64,000 nt of DNA, from assembly GCF_921293095.1 (NCBI RefSeq), contig NC_060247.1:110317111-110381110 (forward strand), given 5' to 3'. Positions 24,101-36,100 of the stretch are shown here, in pieces. The notes below the pieces were generated by a model. The model ran no database searches. It worked only from the letters and a program-made list of their open reading frames with translations, and was not told the origin of the DNA. The position numbers and the translations under genes are program-made. Position 1 is the stretch's first letter. Each line of letters starts with the position of its first letter. Source of the DNA: Ischnura elegans (Eukaryota; Arthropoda; Insecta; Odonata; Coenagrionidae).

Positions 24101-27100
24101 TTAGAACCTATGGTTTGACATGTTGGTTGTCATGATGGCCAGTATGTTACCTCATTGACCTTTGACCTCCATTATGTCCTCCGAAGGTCAACAAATAGTA
24201 ATACGGATCCATGAACTGCATAAATGACTTGGGCACCCTCGAAAACCTATGGTTAGACATGTTGGTTGTCATGATGGCCAGGCGGTTAACTCTATGACCT
24301 TTGACCTCCGTATTTATCTGGAAGGCAATTCGTGGATAGTACGGGTATAAAAAGAATACCATTGACTTGGGCACCGCTTAAAACCCAAGAATCGACACCT
24401 TTTTGGTATGATATTCTTTTTGCCACCCTTATGACGTTGACTGTGTCCTTTCGGGGTCAATTTATTTACCACTGACGGCTTAACGGTGAACACATACTGG
24501 CCATTCGATTTTGGGGATGAATCTTTTGAGACGGTGGTGGGTCGACACTAAACTGTTCGAAGGTGAATCACGTGGTCCCTCGGGTGCGAAACGTAATTAG
24601 AGTTTCGTTTCGTCCCAGAGGTTTAGTTTAATTTCGACCCGAAGTAGTTTTGACTCCAATTTCATTTCGACCCTCAGTTTAGCTCTTCGGGTTTAATTCC
24701 TTTTCGTTTCGTTTCTACATTTTGTTTCTGGGAACGAAATTGTTGAAATTTTACTGGTTTTGACTTTCGTTTAGTTTCGCTTGCCATGCCTGATTAAAAC
24801 CTTAAATGAAATGCCACCAGGAGTGCAAGTTTCTTACTTAGTATTCTAGTATATGCTTGAATATATGGTAGTATTCTACCTTCAGGCTTAGCGTGGAGTT
24901 GAAGAGATTGATAGTAGATTTCCTGCTTTACCCATTCGAGTCCCGCGGAAACAGAAGTCACACAGTCCACTTTGTGTTATGCAGTATGCACTTGTGGATA
25001 GATTCATTGGTTTCATCCCAATAATCTTAGAATGAACCCCATACTCACTACTGGTAGTGCAGTATCTCCATTAGTTAAACTGTTTATCGCATATTTTCAA
25101 TTTTGATAACAGTGATGGACTGGAAAAAGAGTTCATTTGCATCGAAATATTCTTGTGGGGTGTCCAATATTTAGCGAAACGCAATAGTTTTCCCACCTGA
25201 TAGAAATGAAGAATATCAATTCGCTTGATTTTTTGCGGTAAATTTATCATCGTTCCCACGGTCTAACCAAACTAAGCTAATGAAAGTGGTCTTGAAACCA
25301 CATTTTTACGATATTTTTTTTGCTTAAAAGAGCGTAAAACACATTCTGTAGTAGAAATTTGAAATTTACAAGGAAATAGCTCTTTACCTTGACTAAGCTT
25401 AGTTGGTACATTTCCATGCCGTATAGATTTTATGTTAATTCGTCATTTAACTTTTACCTACGCAGAAAAAAACGATTACTTTTCAAACCTTAATCAATTT
25501 ATTAATTGATTCTTTTCAGCCTTATCCTAGTTAATATTTATTTAACTAACTCGTATTTAAACCTTATATTTACCAATACTTATGAACACCACAATTTAGG
25601 CAAAATTTTTAGCCTATTTTATGAAATAAGGGTATAACGTAATTTTTTGTAAACATCCACCACACGACACGATAAAAATACAAAGACATGTTGTTAAAAA
25701 TTAACTTATTACGTGTTTTAATTCAATTTTTTACAACTTTCAGCTGTTTTCCTGGTTATTTCGACTTTCGTTTTTGCTTTACCTCCGCCAGGGTATGAAG
25801 TAAGTGAGAATTTACAAGAATGCAGGAGATTAGCTGGAGTAAGTATTGCTCGTATTACAACTTCACTTGTACATGGAAATATCTGGCGTTCCTCACTAGG
25901 CAATAGAAAATGCCAAGGTCATTTAGATCCAAATAATTATTTGTGTGCTTTTATCGTATCTCTAATTATAGTCTTTCCCTATACGACATTTACAAAGATA
26001 TTTAAGTAACCACTATATGCAACCTCTGAATACCCGCCAGCTCGTTTTGTAATATAATAACTGTCACTGACATAATTGATTTCTTTGACATCTTTCCGTA
26101 AATAATCTATACACTCCGAGAATAAACCATCAGTTAATGTTTAAATAAACATTAAAAATTAAATAATTCCCTCAAACTGGCTTTAGCTCAAGCTATCCAT
26201 TAGATACAGAAAATTTATAATTCAATCTGCCGCTCCATTTCTTTTTTATTTCGATAAAACAAAATCTACTTAATATTCCAAAACATATTCGAGTTCTCGC
26301 GTCGTAAGTATAGTAGGGAGTAGTTTATTTGAAATTTTCTCGGATTTCTGTCTCTTCAATTTTGCTATGGAAAGCAGAATGGATGCACAAAGAATTTCAG
26401 TCCTACTGTTTAACATTTAGAGGTAATTCACAGAGCATAAATGCAAGAGCATTCAATTTCCCCTATTTTAAATAATAATATAATTTTCAGAGGCAACGCA
26501 TAATTTTACAGAGCTTTGGAGCCACAATTTTCTCCACTTTTACGTCCGTTTAACAGTTTTTCAGGAGTACAATACTTTTACGCGAGTTACAGCCGGGCGT
26601 CTCATCCTTAACGGCGAGCTAGTCGCTCACAGACTGCATTTACGGTCAGCTGATATTTCCAGCGCCTCTCATTGCCTTAAGCTAGGTTTACACCTGCGAG
26701 AAAAGTTGCGACATAAGTTGCGCGAGTGGTGTCGCATAGTGTAAACTCACAGATGCAATTTTTCCCGAGAGTTGGACGCGAGTTATTTTGCGAGCTCTCG
26801 CGCGAGCCAGTGTCACTGTTGGTTGCGACAGTTGGTATGAAATCCGTTTACATGTGACAGCATTCGGTGCATTTTCAACTCGCGGAAGTGGTCCCTCCCG
26901 TACCGTGGTCAGTAGCTTTTAACAATGTCACGAAGTAGACGTGCGCAAACTTCCGCTACAAAAGTGTTACGTGAATAATGGCATAGAGTACATAAACAGA
27001 AAAAAAGGAAGAGGAGTATCTGGGTTTGGGAATGGATTGATAGAAGGCAACATTTGAGAGCTTTCACGACTTTAAGTAAATGAGTTACAAATAGAGGACT

Positions 27101-30100
27101 CTCAACAGTTTAGGATTTCATCAGGATGTCTGCTACAGAGCTGGAGAATCTGCTCTACTTTGTTGGCCCATAAGTCCAAAAACAGGACATAGTTTTGAGG
27201 GAATCGATATCAGCGAGTCAGCGGCTGATAGTTATAACCCCACGTTTTCTTGCCTCTGATAAGTATAATAGTTTTTATTCGTTATATTGGCCTGTTTACG
27301 TATGTGTAAATATCCACGCCCCACCACACCCTCGCGCCTTCCCTAGCGGAAGTCGGCGGAAGAATGAGGATTTACTTAAAAAATGTTTTTGTTCCTCAGA
27401 GCAAATCTACTGGGTGATTGTGATTGAGCTGGTGCGATTGTTTGCTTCAGTGTATTTCAGTTCAATATTTGTGCATCATCCCATTGTCATCCTTCTAACT
27501 TCCCACACACACAGACTCCTTTTTTGCCCAGGAATGAGAACGGCCTTGATGAATTTATCTTCTTTCAGCCAGACAAATGGTTTGGTGGGGGGAAATGATG
27601 ATGTTTGGGGGGGGTGGGAGGTGGGGGGGGTTGGGTTGTGTAACTGTTACCTGCTCTGATATTTTGATTTCCATCCGAATGCATCGATAAATCATGCATA
27701 TCATTAAATCAGCTGTATATTTCGTCTTGCAAACAATTATGAAAGTTAAATTTTATTAACACTTATTTCCGTTTACATGCTACCTTTCCGGACATATGTA
27801 AAAAAAGAGGGTAGTTTTTAGATTAAATATTGACGTGATAGATAAAAACTGGGGTCATTTTTTATCCAGGGACCATAAATTGGTGAAAATAAAGCCTCAG
27901 ATTCATGGAAACAAGCTAGCTGCTCCCCTGAGTATTTTATTGATTGTACTGTTGAACTGTAATTTTCAGGACCTCTTGGAGCCTGCATTCGACTGTTATA
28001 AAAATGAATTTTCTGAGGAAATGATGAGTGAAACAAGGCGATTGGTCGGAACAACCACTTGTGTACCATGCAAACATTTGTGCAGGTAAGGTTAAATATC
28101 CTATCTCTTGTTTTATGTTTTTAACCTTGACCATGTTGATGTTTAGATACACCTCCTGAGAGAGTATTTAAAAATTAAATTTACACAAATTTTCAAAATA
28201 ATTTTCCCTATCATCTACATTTACATTTACACCACAATACCATCCCACATATACGCCTAAAAAGGCGTGTGGAAAGGGATGTTAGGACGCCGTTTACATA
28301 AAAATCAAATGCTCTACGAAAATGCTATTAGCATTTATTAAAGTCCTTTATACTTCGGAGGAAGTTGTGGGCAATACATCTTCATTGATCATTTATTATG
28401 TTTTTTCACGACATACCCCCAAAGAAAGTTGACAAATGGATGCGATATAACAACACATACCATGCCTTTGATTAAATGTTATATAGTTTCATGCACCAAA
28501 TTACTGTAACATCGTAACATTGCAACCAAAAAAAAAACAAATAACTCCACGATAAGAAGGTCTATTTACTCGAAACGACATTTTAACAACCCTGAGGATG
28601 AGCCCCGAGTTGGAGCTCGAAACGTTGGAAATAATTTAGTTTCTAACCCGTTCGGAATCGTGAGAGAAGATTAGCCACAGAATTCGATGGGATTGCATCA
28701 AAGTTTTTTTACTGATTCAAACTTTTTTATTTCGCCACCTTCTCATTATTGAGGGGCTGAGAATCCAAGTGATTTTTTCACTAAACAGTGTTAGGTGCAG
28801 AAATTTATGAACGAAATATATTCCGTTTATCAGAAGTACAATATCTATCCTGCTGCTGACGTTGAGTGGAAAATCAAATGAACTACTAAATGTCTGCTTG
28901 ATCTCGCCTGTTTTCTTTACTTAATTTTTGCACCTAACTGTTTAGAAAACTAAATTCTTTGTATATCTTCACTTCTCACCCCTTTATGTCAGATCACCGT
29001 ATAAGGCAAATTAATAATTCATTAAATTATTATCACTATTATTTATTTATTTCTTTTTCTTGACCTTAATTTTTAAATTATGACTAACGTCTTGGAGCAT
29101 AGGCGGATTTAGAGGAGGGGATTGGATCATGTCTGTTGAGCAGAATATGCAATTTTTACAGCTTTTTGCTCCAAAGGGTACCTCGGTGATAAAAAAAGCT
29201 TTTTTTCAATCATTCACTGTGTGCCGTTTCTCCGGAGATGAGGAAGACAAAGAAATGCAGCGACTCCTTTTTAAGGACTCCAATTGAGGGATGTAATTAT
29301 TTGGTTGCTCCACGAGTTTTTAAATAATTACAACAAATTTTCAAATTGTATCCACATGAACTAACCATTTTTTTCTGCTGTGAACTAATATTTGAAAATT
29401 CTCGCAGGAGACATGACCAGATCTCAGCCTGCGTGAGGCAAGGTGTTGAGCTTGGGAAGGATATCTCGAACAAATCAAAAATCATGATTCCGTTTACCGG
29501 CCAGTTAATTGATACTACACTGCATATCCTTTGTGACAATGAGGATGAAATGTTTCCTGGTAACTACGTATTTTGTATGAAGATGCGTATTTTCTTGTTT
29601 TTTTTTAAGATAAATCTTCGAAATATCAGTTATAAAATGTACTTCTCATTGCATGTTATATTGTTATCATTCTTAAAAAATTTTAATATCATATAAATTT
29701 ATCTTTTACCTCAAAAATTCTGCTGTCTTCTAATTTTCAGTGGTCACAAATGAGGAGGGACTATGTTTTCGGAATGCCACAGATACTTGTGATCACCACT
29801 TAGATTTCATCCACAATATGGAAGTTGTTGCATTCTGTGATTCTGCGAATCCTGATACTGATCCGTTCACCCAGGAATATATGTGTCGGTATGTCTGAAA
29901 GCATGTGTGGTAGTTGCTATGGTTAAATATAATTACCATTAATCGGTTATAAGAATTCCAGTCATTCTGCTGATTTTAATTGAATTCTGCATAATTTTCT
30001 ACTCTTAGATTCCCTGATTGTTACTGGTTAAATAATATTGGCACGATAATTTATCGAATTCACAATATATTTGCTGCAATTATTTTTATATTATTATTAT

Positions 30101-33100
30101 TATTTTGTTCTTTAATTTTCTTCAGTTTTCACTGAGTAGCTTTAGTGTTAAGAGCACGGGTTCTCACCAAGGTAACTCTTTGCTGTTGAATTGGGTTGAG
30201 AAATTTTCTCGTGATATGACAGGTTGAAATTATTACAGCCTTTTGCAGTTTGATGTATGTATTTGGATGGAGGTTGAGTATTTTGAAACTATTTTGTATA
30301 TGTTTTGGAATGATACCGGTAGCTGAGATGACAATTGGAGCTATATAAACCTGTTCCATATTCCATATTCTTTTTATTTCTATTGCCAATTCTTGGTACT
30401 TGTTAATTTTTCCTGTAATTGTCTTTTCGATGTTATGCGACAGTGGCACGGCAATATCAACTATGTAGCAAGTTCTATATTTCTTGTCAATTAACACTAT
30501 ATCTGGTCTATTATTAACTATAGTTTTATCTGTTTGAATAGGCAGATCGTAATAGATTTTAAATGCGCCGTTTTCAAGCACTGTTTCAGGGTGGTACACA
30601 TAATATGGGGTCTTAGTATCTATTAACTTGTGCTGGTAGGCCAGTTTTTGGTGGATAATTTTTGCAACTTGATTAGGTCTACATAAAATTATTATTATTA
30701 TTATTTGAGTTTATGCACTTTCTCAGCTGATTAAAACCAGCTGGAAATATTCACCTATCCCAAGGTCAATTTAGGATTAGGCTCGGATGCTAAGGAAGAG
30801 AATTCACCCTATCCTACACTGTCCGATCATGCCCGACCCAGGAATCTTCTCACGATCTAGCAGGTCTGTAGTAAAACAGATTTTTGGCCGAGGTTAATCA
30901 GTTGTTTTTTAATTCCCAGGTCTTCGACTTCTTTTTTGAATCTTTTAGACAAGACTCCCTCCGCAGAGATTATCAGTGGGTGTATGCTGACGTCTTTCAA
31001 CTTCGAAATATTTTTTATTTCACCGGCTAAATTCTGATATTTTTGTATTTTCTCTCTTTCCGTAGACTCAACAATGTGATTTAGTGGCACTGCTACATCG
31101 ACTATGTTTGCTCTTTGCTGTAATTTGTGGATCAATAAAATATCAGGCCTATTGTAATCTATGGTTTTATCTGTAAGTATCGGTCTATCCCAGTATAAGA
31201 TGTGTGTATCTGTCTCTAGTACGGCGGGAGGATGGTATTTGTAATATGGTGGAGTATTTTTTAAAAGTCCATAGGTAGTTGCTAGGTTTTGGTGGATAAT
31301 TTTGGCCATTACCAGCAAGAGCTGAGCACCCCGAAGTTATGTGTTCAATGGATTCACCCGTTTTCCCACATTTTCTACATTTATCTGCAATTTCAAGTTT
31401 TAATATATTTTTTTCATAGTTGTGAGTTCGTATAACTCTGTCTTGAATTGCCATCACAAACCTTCAGTCTCCGGGTATAAATAGCCATCTTGGAGCCATT
31501 TCAGAGAGGCGTTTCTGTCAACCCAATCCTCCTGTATGACTGTTGGGAACTTTCCATGCAAGATTTTAGACTTCCATTCCTGCTTCTGTTGGTTTAGGTC
31601 TGGTATTTGAATCCGATCTTGGTTCTCTCCAAAATTCAATGGTGTGTATCCCACGTCAGCCTTTATAACCTCTTTCATTAATGCATCTTTTGACGATTTT
31701 AAGGAGGATTTCATTGACTGTTCCTGAGATCGGCATTGTCGGAGAATATTTATTAGGCCTCTACCTCCTTCCTTTCTTGGGATATATAACCTAATTACTG
31801 AAGCCTTATCATGCAAACATCGGAATTTATTCAAAAGTCGTCTAGTCAGTCGGTCCAGCTCATTTAGATCCGTGTCAGACCATTTTAAAATTCCGAAGGA
31901 GTAAGCCAGCACAGGCACTGCCCAGGTATTTATAGCCGTTATCATGTTCCTTCCAGATAGCTTTGTGTTCAGGATCTTCGTCACCCGACTTTTATATGCA
32001 TTTGCTCGGGCTTTCTTTAATTCAGTATGGTCTATCCGATGATTTTGATAAAAGCCTAAGTATTTATATGAGTATAATAATAATTGTTTGCTAGTCTTTA
32101 GCTTTGGTAACCGGGGCCTTGCTGTTGGATGAAGACCAAAGAATTCTATAATCGCCTTTTCAACTTCATTTTCAGCTCTCAGGTTCCTGTTTTCGTTTTC
32201 ACCCTCAAAAGCATTACAGACGTATGGTTCATTAACAGTGATGTCCGTGTCATTTGCAGGAGCATTACGTACAGATTGGTCTATAGCATAGTTGGAGCGA
32301 CGTGCGACGTCCCGTGCGAGCGACGTTGGAGGGGGGGGCGGTGCCAACGTTCTAGCATTCCATCAGCTTGAGGATGGTAGCTTGTGGTAGGGTGAAGAGC
32401 AATGCTGTTGGAGGTTTGGTGATTTCAGGAAACTTGGCGAGCAGGCGGTGATACGCTGTTGTGCCGGGGATTGTCCGAATGCTGGCCTGACGAGAAAAAG
32501 CACGGTGTCCCTGAGTACACAGGCCAGTAACTTGGTCGATGAGCTGGGCAGTTTTTAAATCCGGAACCAGGTGAAAATGATCGAGGAAATCCGCTCCAAT
32601 GAGTGGCTCGCTGACTTTGGCGACGGTGAAACGCCAGACAAAATCACGACGAAGGCCTAAGTTGAGTCGGAGTGGCATCGTCCCATATGTGCTGATCCGG
32701 GATTCGTTGGCCGCGGAGAGATCGTAGTTGGTTTCGACTCGTCTGTCGTTGCAGAACTTTACCGGAAAGATTGACAGATCAGAGCCGGTATCGACGAGAA
32801 ATCGATGACGGGAGTATTTATCAGTAATGAAAAGGCGGCTGCTCCCTATAGGGCGGGCGGTGGCCGCAGTCACTGCTCGCCGCTGGAGTTTTTCCGTAGC
32901 TCGGGAGCAGGGCGCTTGGCACCTCCTGGCTGCATTACCGAAGCGCCGATGGTAGTAGCACAAGCTGGCGTCGTCGGCTGGGTGGTAAGTCTGGGAGGGG
33001 CTTCTGGACCGTGAGGGAAAATAGTCTCGGCTGCGGGAACTGCTGCGTGAGCGCCGGTGCTGATCGTTTAGTTGCGAGAGGAGAGCCGTTAGCTGTTTTT

Positions 33101-36100
33101 CGAGGCTCCCCAGTCGTCTGGCCAGCGAAGAGAAATCTGTTGAGCTTGTTGTAGCGCAGACGGCGGGAGCTGAAGTGTCCGTTGAGCTGGCAACAGCGTT
33201 GACGGCTAGGGCTGGTGGTGGAGGCAGCGGTGTGATCTCGACGATCCGATCGGCGATTTTGGCGAGTTCGTCTAGCGGCAGTGTTGTCTGTGCTTGCAGA
33301 ATAGCTTGGACGGTAATTGGAAGGCGCGTCAGCCATATTTGTCGCAAGAGTGTATCCTGGATTTGGAATGATCCGTTGAGTGAGCGCAGATGGCGTAGGA
33401 GTTGCGACGGCTGCCTATCCCCAAGTTCTTCAGCCTGAAGAAGTTGCCTAACCCTCTTTTCCTCGGAGAGTGAAAGGCGGCGGATAAGTTCATTCTTCAG
33501 GTGTTCATACCGGTTTTGAGCTGGTGGATTTGATAGAATGTCTTCCACTTCCTCGGCGAAATGGTTGTCCAATATGGAGACGACGTGGTTGTATTTAGTC
33601 TCTTCCCGTGTTATGTTGGCAAGTGCGAACTGCGCCTCGGCTTGTGCGAAACAAACTGAAGGCTTACTTGGCCAGAAGGACGGTAGTTTCACGGCTACGC
33701 GGCATGCCTCCTGTTGATTGGTTGCCTGGAGTCGTGCGGCATTTGCTTCGGCGTCGTGCTGTGGTGGCGGAGGTTGCGAAGGCTGCTGCTGCGGTGGTTG
33801 CTGTGGCGGCAAAAGTGGCTGCGGTTTTTGCTGCTCCGCCGCAAATGCCTGTCGAAATTGTTGGGCCTGATCGGCGAGGGCCTGCTGGTGTTGTCCAACA
33901 AGCGCCTGTTGTGCTTCCGCGTGTTGCATAGCAGCCGTCTAGAGTTCTGTTCGAAGGTCGTTCAGTTGACGAGTAAGCTCGGCGATTTCTTCGTCCTTGC
34001 TGGGCATTGCTGGTTGCGTTCGTAGTTCGGGGTCACCAATGTAGCAGGCGTCGAAGTAGGCTGCTAACAATGAAGATTCGATGGAATGGTTTGGACGATG
34101 TTTATTGAATTGTGTACAATTCCACACTGAACTGCCGGCCGAAAGGCCGCAGTATTTATTCAGTTTGCCAACTTCCAGTATGTTCTATCTTACTGTTCTT
34201 GAACATTAAAGAAACTTCTAGAAGGGAATTCTAGAAGGCCAGAAAAATTAAGTAATAAAACATTCCGGCACGGAGAATCGAACTCGGGCCGCCCGCTTGG
34301 GAGGCGGCCGCGCTACCGCTGGGCTATCTGGACTGTTGGTTAGGAAGCGATGACGGAGCGCGATTTAACTTGCCTCCGGGCAAGCGGTGTGGCGGCGAGG
34401 CAGGAGGTGCGGCCGCCACATATGAAATAAATTTTCCCGTAAACGGTGAACTGATATGAAGGGATGAGATTCCAAAGGATACATAGAATTTTGTTTTCTT
34501 AGGTACAGTACTTACTTACTTAAACGAACTTAGGTACAGGAATTAAGTAAATAAAACAGACGAGATCAAGCAGACATTTAGTAGTGCATTTGATTTTCCT
34601 CTCGATTTCAGCATTGGACAGAGATACAACCTTATCCCTTGCCCTCCAAAATTTTGTATATTTCGTTTATCAATTTCTGTACCTAAGACTGTGTACTAAA
34701 AAAATCACTTGGCCTCTAAACCCCTAAGTTATGAGAAGGTGGCGAATTACAAAAGTTTGAAGCAGTAAAAATATTTGATGCATTCCCATCGAATGATGTG
34801 GCTAATCTTCCCTCGCGATTCCCTATGGGTTATAAACAAAATTTTTTAAAACATTAAAGCATTTAAACATTTAAACATTTTTAATTTTTTAAAGAGGTCT
34901 ATTTCTCAGGAGGTGTATCTATACTTCACCATGGTCAAAGATAAAAAAGAAAACAAGACATTACACATTTATCCTTACCTGCAAAAAAGTTTGCATTCTA
35001 AACAAGTGGATGTTCCAACCAATCGCCTTGTTTCCCTCATCATTTCCTCAGAAAATTCATTTTTATAACAGTCGAATGCAGGCTCCAAGAGGTCCTGAAA
35101 ATTACAGTTCAACAGTACAATCAATAAAATACTCAGGGGAGCAGCTAGCTTGTTTCCATGAATCTGAGGCTTTATTTTCACCAAATTATGGTCCCTGGAT
35201 AAAAAATGACCCCAGTTTTTATCTATCACGTCAATATTTAATCTAAAAACTACCCTCTTTTTTTACATATGTCCGGAAAAGTTAGCATGTAAACGGAAAT
35301 AAGTGTTAATGAAATTTAACTTTCATAATTGTTTGCAAGACGAAATATACAGCTGATTTAATGATATGCATGATTTATCGATGCATTCGGATGGAAATCA
35401 AAATATCAGTGCAGGTAACAGTTACACAACCCAACCCCCCCACCTCCCACCCCCCCAAACATCATCATTTCCCCCCACCAAACCATTTGTCTGGCTGAAA
35501 GAAGACAAATTCATCAAGGCCGTTCTCATTCCTGGGCAAAAAAGGAGTTTGTGTGTGTGGGAAGTTAGAAGGATGACAATGGGATGATGCATAAAAATTG
35601 AACTGAAATACACTGAAGCAAACAATCGCCCCAGCTGAACCACAATCACCCAGTAGATTTGCTCTGAGGAACAAAAACATTTTTTTTGTAACTCCTCAAT
35701 CTTCCGCCGACTTCCGCTAGGGAAGGCGCGAGGGTGTGGTGGGGCGTAAGGCAATGAGAGGCGCTGGAAATATCAGCTGACGGTGAATGCGGTCTGTGAG
35801 CGACTAGCTCGCCGTTAAGGATGAGACGCCCGGCTGTAACTCGCGCAAAAGTATTGTATTCCTGAAAAACTGTTAAGCGGACGTAAAAGTGGAGAAAATT
35901 GTGGCTCCAAAGCTCTGTAAAATTATGCGTTACCTCTGAAAATTATGTTATTATTTAAAATAGGGGAAATTGAATGCTATTGCATTTATGCTCTGTGAAT
36001 GACCTCTAAATGTTAAACAGTAGGACTGAAATTCTTTGTGCATCCATTCTGCTTTCCATAGCAAAATTGAAGAGACAGAAATCCGAGAAAAGTTCAAATA

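Larger units (their letters stand above)
21566..24792 (+). mobile_element. hAT transposon with long inverted arms
   Basis: Inserted in intron 1 of gene B and absent from copy 2 (single site near 46,305). The left end starts CAGGGATGGCAAGCGAAAC and the right end is its inverse with CAGGCATGG. It is flanked by a perfect 8-bp duplication, ATTAAAAC (21558-21565 and 24793-24800). The CAGGG terminus and 8-bp duplication are hAT hallmarks. The arms are about 1 kb each and mirror one another, including four 139-bp tandem units per arm. The middle (22640-23113) keeps a wrecked transposase end. Not autonomous. Confidence 0.85.
11180..30100 (+). repeat. Segmental duplication, copy 1
   Basis: Collinear with 37,995-51,560 in the same orientation. 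Landmarks shared in order include AAGAGTTTTC near 11,210 and 38,010, the exon-1 relics, gene exon 1 (21198 and 45950), exon 2 (25744 and 47280), exon 3 (27970 and 48836), exon 4 (29408 and 50837) and exon 5 (29741 and 51173). Copy 1 is longer because of four insertions absent from copy 2, at 13829-14143, about 14325-17430, 21566-24800 and about 26680-27316. The boundaries are estimated by eye. Confidence 0.85.

Noticed and set aside
27320-27659. Second half of a 154-codon frame
   Set aside because: It is intron DNA of gene B, present in the two sister copies without a maintained frame. Only the first part, up to about 27,290, has meaning, as a transposase relic.
33175-34025. Several plus-strand frames of 68-107 codons
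   Set aside because: They are antisense shadows of the GC-rich gag-protease region.
34264-34335. Functional tRNA-Gly gene
   Set aside because: The A and B boxes are good, but the acceptor strands do not pair and the T stem has a mismatch.
34979-35094. A separate minus-strand hemolymph-protein gene
   Set aside because: Only exon 3 and its intron flanks are present in that orientation; no leader or later exons.
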